Assembly: GCA_022828595.1 (NCBI GenBank)
Contig: JAKGHH010000004.1
Coordinates: 24,436,372 to 24,500,371 of the forward strand
DNA length: 64,000 nt
Direction of reading: 5' to 3'
DNA from: Nelumbo lutea
Lineage: Eukaryota > Streptophyta > Magnoliopsida > Proteales > Nelumbonaceae
Below are positions 58,820-64,000 of the stretch, piece after piece. The position numbers and the translations under genes were made by a program. Numbering within the stretch: the first letter of the stretch is position 1; each line of letters starts with the position of its first letter. The notes below the pieces were generated by a model that saw only the letters and a program-made list of their open reading frames with translations, did not search any database and was not told the DNA's origin.

Positions 58820-60239
58820 ATGGCAGCAAATAAGCTCCTCTCATCTCATCATCTCTCTTCTCCTTTTCTGCCTTGCAAATTCTATACCAGAAAGTTATCT
58901 CACAACCAGCCATCACTCGGACGGGCTCCACCAGCCCCCAGAGCCAAGAGGCTCGTCTCCTCTGCCTCCCTCCACGATCTTCTCGGTCTCACCTCCTCTT
59001 CTGCTGCCCTGTTCCATCATCATGTCCACAACCTCTCTCTCTTCTCGCTAGCAGAGAGCGTGGGCTATTCCTTGGCTAGCTATTACACTTCCTTGGGTCT
59101 CTTCGTCATTTCTGTTCCAGGCTTATGGTCTCTCATCAAACGCTCTGTAAAATCCAAGGTATTTATTTATTTTTTCTGATTTCGGCAGATGAAGTGATTT
59201 TCCAAATTAGAATTCTGAATGCCTTCTCATTCTTATTATCTTTTTTTTTTTTTTCCTTTGTGCGAGTAATTCAGGTTGTGCAGAAGGCATTTGTAGGCGA
59301 AGGAGAAGCAAAGAAAGTACCAAATCAAGTTGCAGGAGAAATTCTATCTTTCTTCACCCGCAACAATTTCACCGTCTTCAGTAGAGGAGAAACCATAACG
59401 TAAACACGAAATCCAACAGTCACCATCTTTTGTTTATCTCTTACTCTCTTTTCTTTAGTACTGCAAGCAGTTAATAGGATTCTAATCCTCATCCATTTTG
59501 ATTTTTAGGTGTAATTATAATTAAAATTTTGGTGGTTACTCAATGGCAATACACGTTAGAGTATATCTTAGACTAATAGTTACAACTATGAAGTGGTTCA
59601 AACAACTTGCCAAGATTCTAACAAATTCTTCTAGCTTTGAGTAGTGGCCAGCTGTCTATTAGTCTAAGAGTAGACTTGTATCGTAATCGGTCTCTGCCAT
59701 TAAGAGATCATCACTGCGCACAACTTCAATTTCTTTCATTGAATCGAATTTCATCAATTGTAATCACAAACTTGTTAATATTTGATCGGGGTGTTTGTCT
59801 TAATTAAGGTTTGAAGGCATGATGGTTCCAAGCAGAGGACAAGCGGCATTGCTGACTTTCTGCACTTGTATCAGCTTGGCAAGCGTCGCCCTCGTTCTTA
59901 CTATAACAGTTCCCGATGTAGGGGATAACTGGTATTGGCTCACCATCTTAAGCCCATTAGCGTAAGTGAAACAACAACTATGATACCCTGAGAAGTGAAA
60001 ATTATTGCTGCATGTTTGATGAAGAGATCTTTACATCTGTTATACGATGCAGAGGGGTCTACTACTGGACGCGTGCATCAAGAAAGGAGCAGATAAAGGT
60101 TAAGATGATAGTAGCAGATGATGGGACACTCTCAGAAATCATCGTCCAAGGAGATGATCAACAAATAGAACAAATGAGGAAGGAGCTTCAACTGAACGAG
60201 AAAGGCATGGTATATGTGAAAGGCATTTTCGAAAGATAA
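58820..60239 (+). CDS. CCB1: cofactor assembly of complex C, CCB1 (cytochrome b6f haem attachment)
   Basis: CCB proteins attach haem c' (ci) covalently to cytochrome b6 of the thylakoid b6f complex. Four exons, 58820-59158, 59275-59399, 59809-59961 and 60053-60239, join in frame to 267 residues. A Ser/His-rich transit peptide covers about residues 1-50. The first membrane segment is YYTSLGLFVISVPGLWSLI (about 88-106), followed by a KRSVKSK turn. Two more segments are at about 168-190 (LTFCTCISLASVALVLTITV) and 196-211 (WYWLTILSPLAGVYYW). The hydrophilic C-terminus holds ELQLNEKGMVYVKGIFER. Length and motif order fit CCB1 better than CCB2/CCB4. It is convergent with FKBP19. No break was found. 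Confidence 0.85.
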
Positions 60240-61165
60240 TGATAAAGAAAGATTATAGAAGTTCAATTAATCTTGGTTGGACTCTCCCATCATGCACTTG
60301 ACTCGTCAGCTGCCGAAAGAAGAAAGAAAATGGAAGGAAAACCCTGTTATTCTATTTGTTCAGTATCTGTTTTCTCTTTCATCCAGAAATGCCTTGGCAA
60401 ATTTTGAGATATGTTGTTACGGCTTATTACATACATGTGCTCTTAACTTGGACTTATATCAAAAAGTATATAACTTTTTAACATTTATCAGCATTTGCAG
60501 TTGCCTTGACTCCAAGGGTTCCCTCTTCACATCCAAAAGTGAATTAAGAGGAGAACCACTTGATTTCAATTTTCAAAAACCTGTTTGCAATTCAAGGGGT
60601 TTAAGTGAACTTGTAGGTGCAATACAGAAGGAACTCTGTAACTAATCAATCTCCGTGAATTGTTTTTTGGTTGCTTGTATTCCATTAATCCATAAGTTTA
60701 TCCTCAAAAATAATCCATTTCCAGTGCATATGGAAGTTCTTATACAGATTTCTTCGCAAACAGGTTTGAAGCCAAAATGAGGAATAAAAATATACAAAAA
60801 GGCCAAGGGGCATTGACTATCTGCCCAATGTGTTGGTTGCCAGGAAACTGGAGCTTACAGAACTATGGTCTTGTAAGAAGATCACTCTCCTACATACTTG
60901 AATTAAACACTGGTGAAAATAGCCGTGGATGCACCTTCTTAGATTACATGGAACCCACTACGTTCTCTAGGCAGCTCATGATGCAATATCTCTGCATAGA
61001 ATGACAGTATTTATTAGGTTTCAAGACTATGTTGACAAATGACAAGTTGGACAACCAAGCAATGAAAGGAATCAATTTCAAAAGAATATATATATGTCAC
61101 AGGAAACGAACCAACCTCAATGTTTACACAACAATCTACACGAGTGCAAGATGACTTGGCAGTCA
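60240..61165. other. intergenic DNA between convergent CCB1 and FKBP19
   Basis: No gene was recognised. It probably holds both 3' UTRs. Confidence 0.5.
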
Positions 61166-63653
61166 TCAATTTGGTATGATTTTAAGGAGTTCAATGTCGA
61201 ACAACAGAGTCTTGTCTATAAGTCCTTGATTCTTAAGCACAAAATCTAAAGCTCTTTGACCCTGGTAAAACACATTGTGGTGGGGACAGTTGTTTTCAGG
61301 TATAACAGAAATATAAATATCACTAAAATGATAAAAGTAACTGGTACCGAAAATGTCGTTGGTCTTGGGCCCCTTTTGTTGAAGTCATTCTCTGGATATC
61401 CCAGTTCTGGGGGCACTATTATCCTGCATCACTGTCAAATAAAATGTGAAATGCACATAGTCATGGACATCCAAGTCCTGATGGACATTATAGGCAATGT
61501 TGTTAAAATCTTACGATTTATGATACAATTTATGATTTGAATCATGAATCCCAAGGGTTTCAATTTGAATCTTGTGTTTGAATCCTTTTCTACAAAAATC
61601 TTAAATCCTACAATTTGATTCATAAATCTTACAAGTTATATGATTCCTGCAATTCATTACGATTCAAATCAATTCAATTAAGAATGAGTTCTCTACTTTG
61701 TCATGTTGTTTTGTTTATATTAATCCACATTAACGTCATGCCATGTTCGTATCATAGATCAGATGAAGCTCCTTGATTATCTGAAGTTGTAATTCTCAAA
61801 ATAAGCTAATTATTTGAAAATGCAGGATCGATCACCTTCTAATGCCACCAAGAGCCATGCCTGAAACAGCTTCCTCAAAAGCTGGTATTACCTGAACAGT
61901 CAATCAGATGGAACCATTAGGGTCTAAGTGCTATCATCCAATCAAATGTGAAGGAAAGTATTGAGCATCATTCATAAGCCATAACAAATATGGCAAAGTA
62001 AATTAAGATTAATATACATGGATGCACTATTGATGTGCATGCATGCACAACTAGTTTCAGGGCTTAATAATAGTAAAAACATGCAAAAATATGAACTTTC
62101 AGAATAAATGATATAGAGATATTTCCAATCATTAGGTGATCAATGAAGAATTGGATGAAAAGAAATTTAAAGAACTCAAAAAATGGAAACCTGAAGAGAC
62201 AAAGCTCTTTTTCTGTTCATTAGACTGCAGCAACTGCATATGGTAAACAGTTGAAAGTAAAAAACAAATTTCTCACCTGTTGGGTTCCAAGTTTAAATTT
62301 GAAGAAGTCCTTGTCATCACCCTACATAGTAAGAGGCAACGTTACATATCTTGTTCAAAATTATAAGATTTAAGCATAGGATACACACCAAGGTTTGTGC
62401 ATCTCATCTATTGAAACTTTAATGAAGTAAAACATATAAGGACCTAATAGAAGGACACAAGCAACTACCTCAAAGGAACCACCCTTTGTTTTGTTGCGAG
62501 CTTCAAAGATGCGGCCATAGTACCCTATGGTATATCCATCCCAATCAACCTTAGAAGCATTTACAATTCAGAACGAAGTTTAGAATTTTTCCAACTTGTT
62601 TGTAGATCACCAAAGGAGAGAGAGAGAACAGAAAAAAAAAATTAAAGATACAGTGACATCAAAGAATTGTTGAATTACCACAACTGTTTCCCCCATCTTT
62701 GGTGTGGAGCCACTTCCTACTCGCAAGTCCTATATCCTTCAGGTTCTGAATCAAATTCCATTCTCTAGAATGTATTCTTTTCTAAATGCAAATATATGGA
62801 CCTTTTCTTGTGCTTTCTAGTATATTACCTTGTACTGAAGACCTGACTCTGTTTCTGTATAGTCCGGATACCTCATTTTTGTCTTCCCATAATCCTTCCC
62901 TCGAAGTGCTGGCACTGTGCATCCAAATGTAGTGCCAATGGTAAGTCCTTACTAAACCTATAACATTGCAATGCTGACAATTGTCTGGAAACAAGGAACC
63001 ATGTATGTTGGACTGTTCAAGTGTTCATGGGTAAGGATATGGGTACAAATCATGAAGGGTAAGGTAATAATCCTAGAACTCTTACAATACACTCAGACTC
63101 CCACCTTATATTGTGATTTGACATACATGTTCACCAGTCCAGTCCAGAGATCCAACCAATTGCCAACTTTGCCATTTGAAGAAGACCAATATTCAGCCAA
63201 TCAGTTCTTTGAGTGGAGGCCATCAATTTGATTTTAGAAAATTAACTGATTGGCCAAACAGATGGTATATCTCAATGGAGTTAGACATGTTTAATTCAAA
63301 AGGCACCCCCATCAACTGAATGTTCTAGATTGAATGAGCAGAGCTTGCATTGCATATTAACAGGGATATATTTATAAAATACAACCTCATTTCTCCAATT
63401 ATTAGAGCTTAAACATTTCAAAAACATAAATGCGGATGGGATGCAGGAGAAAATATGAATTTCAATGATCTTGAAGGAGAAAACTTTCACCATACAACCA
63501 AAGGATACTGCAACTTACTGTCAGCAAATTCAGATGCTACGGCTAAACCATTATTTGTACTCTGCGAGTTGATGCCTGCTATAAGTCCAATAGCTGAGAG
63601 AAGCATTTCCCTACGATCAAAAGTCTCCGTAGCGCCCATGGACCCAGTTTCAT
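61166..63653 (-). CDS. FKBP19: FKBP-type peptidyl-prolyl isomerase, thylakoid lumen (FKBP19-like), 5' end missing
   Basis: The protein belongs to the lumenal FKBP group, prolyl isomerase-like proteins of the thylakoid lumen. Eight exons are visible on the minus strand: 63653-63519, 62914-62829, 62729-62679, 62549-62469, 62321-62277, 61891-61836, 61423-61348 and 61261-61166, giving 208 codons including the stop. The first visible part (FDRREMLLSAIGLIAGI) is a twin-Arg-like lumen-targeting region. It is followed by EFADMPALRGKDYGKTKMRY, VVVDWDGYTIGYYGRIFEAR and KGGSFEGDDKDFFKF. The FKBP core ends with VIPAFEEAVSGMALGGIRR, IIVPPELGYPENDFN and GQRALDFVLKNQGLIDKTLL. It terminates ELLKIIPN. Exon 1, with the start and transit peptide, must lie beyond 64000. 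Reading on through the 3' splice site gives a false ATG at 63723. Confidence 0.93.
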
Positions 63654-64000
63654 CTACAAAAACAGCACAAGGTCGAGCAGAAAAATAAATCTTGTGCAGT
63701 AGTTCATCTTTGTGGATACCCATAAGTGCACATTAATACATGTTAAGCATCTCATCCTTGGTAAGGATTAAATAAATTAAAAAAAAAAGAGTAAGGATTA
63801 AAGACTCGGATTTTTTATTTTCTCGACAAGAAATAAAGACATGGTCTTGAAATATCCAAGCTCGATAAATTTCTATAAAAGAAACTCTTTTTGCACAAAA
63901 AGAAAAAAAAAAGAAAAGCAAACTAACAAAGTCAAAAAAAAAAAAAAAAAAAAAGTGAAGTGGATAAACTTGGTTTCTAACATACGTTGGTGAATCAATG
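63654..64000 (-). other. intron 1 of FKBP19
   Basis: This AT-rich stretch begins at the acceptor tttttgtag (63662-63654 on the minus strand) and shows no transit-peptide exon. Poly(A/T) runs occur at 63779-63788 and 63934-63953. The donor is outside the window. Confidence 0.7.

Noticed and set aside
58484..58931. Leu/Ser-rich minus-strand frames near CCB1
   Set aside because: They are translations of the GA microsatellite and of the complement of CCB1 exon 1.
63487..63723. Start codon at 63723 as the start of FKBP19
   Set aside because: The sequence before 63653 is intron: a T-rich acceptor precedes it, and no transit peptide is encoded. The true first exon is outside the window.
1..64000. 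CRISPR array, bacterial operon, tRNA or rRNA genes
   Set aside because: No regularly spaced repeat-spacer array or ribosomal sequence was seen, and no tRNA was recognised by eye. A tRNA scan was not possible here.

Overview
This is nuclear DNA from a flowering plant. The introns are spliced with GT/AG borders, the plastid-targeted proteins are of plant type, the sterol demethylase is a plant CYP51, and plant Ty1-copia and Ty3-gypsy elements are abundant. The long TE-rich intergenic stretches suggest a dicot with a fairly large genome. I cannot name the species.

Left part (1-30.6 kb) is mostly transposons. Positions 1-9868 are the right half of a nest of four copia elements: X (+) sits in A (-), A sits in B (-), and B sits in Y (+). 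From 11145 to 22607 four phase-0 exons form the 3' end of a host gene I do not recognise. Its first visible intron holds a complete copia element (C, 11364-16849, target duplication TTTGA), a MITE and a LINE remnant. Its last intron holds a MITE nested in another MITE, both hAT-like with 8-bp target duplications. Beyond it lie a tandem duplication, another inverted-repeat element, and a large foldback element (24314-30587, duplication GCCTAACA) with copia D (24970-29968, duplication GCCCT) inside it. An AT-rich diverged tandem array and plain intergenic DNA follow to about 35.5 kb.

Middle part (35.5-46.2 kb) is genic. It has CYP51 (+, two coding exons, a probable 5'UTR intron), CRL/CRUMPLED LEAF (+, nine exons) and a membrane-anchored plastid rubredoxin (-, four exons). 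Three short LINE-derived sequences lie in CRL introns.

Right part: a complete but decayed Ty3-gypsy element (47548-57714, duplication GGTAC) of Tat-like type carries a second RNase H and an antisense ORF. Then come CCB1 (+, four exons), a cytochrome b6f haem-assembly factor, and, convergent with it, FKBP19 (-, eight exons visible, first exon outside the window).

Four of the five recognised host genes (CRL, rubredoxin, CCB1, FKBP19) encode plastid proteins, and two of them serve thylakoid electron-transport complexes. CYP51 acts in sterol synthesis at the ER. I saw no CRISPR, bacterial operon or wholly new protein system. The most unusual material is the layered transposon architecture, the antisense ORF of the gypsy element and the unrecognised gene.
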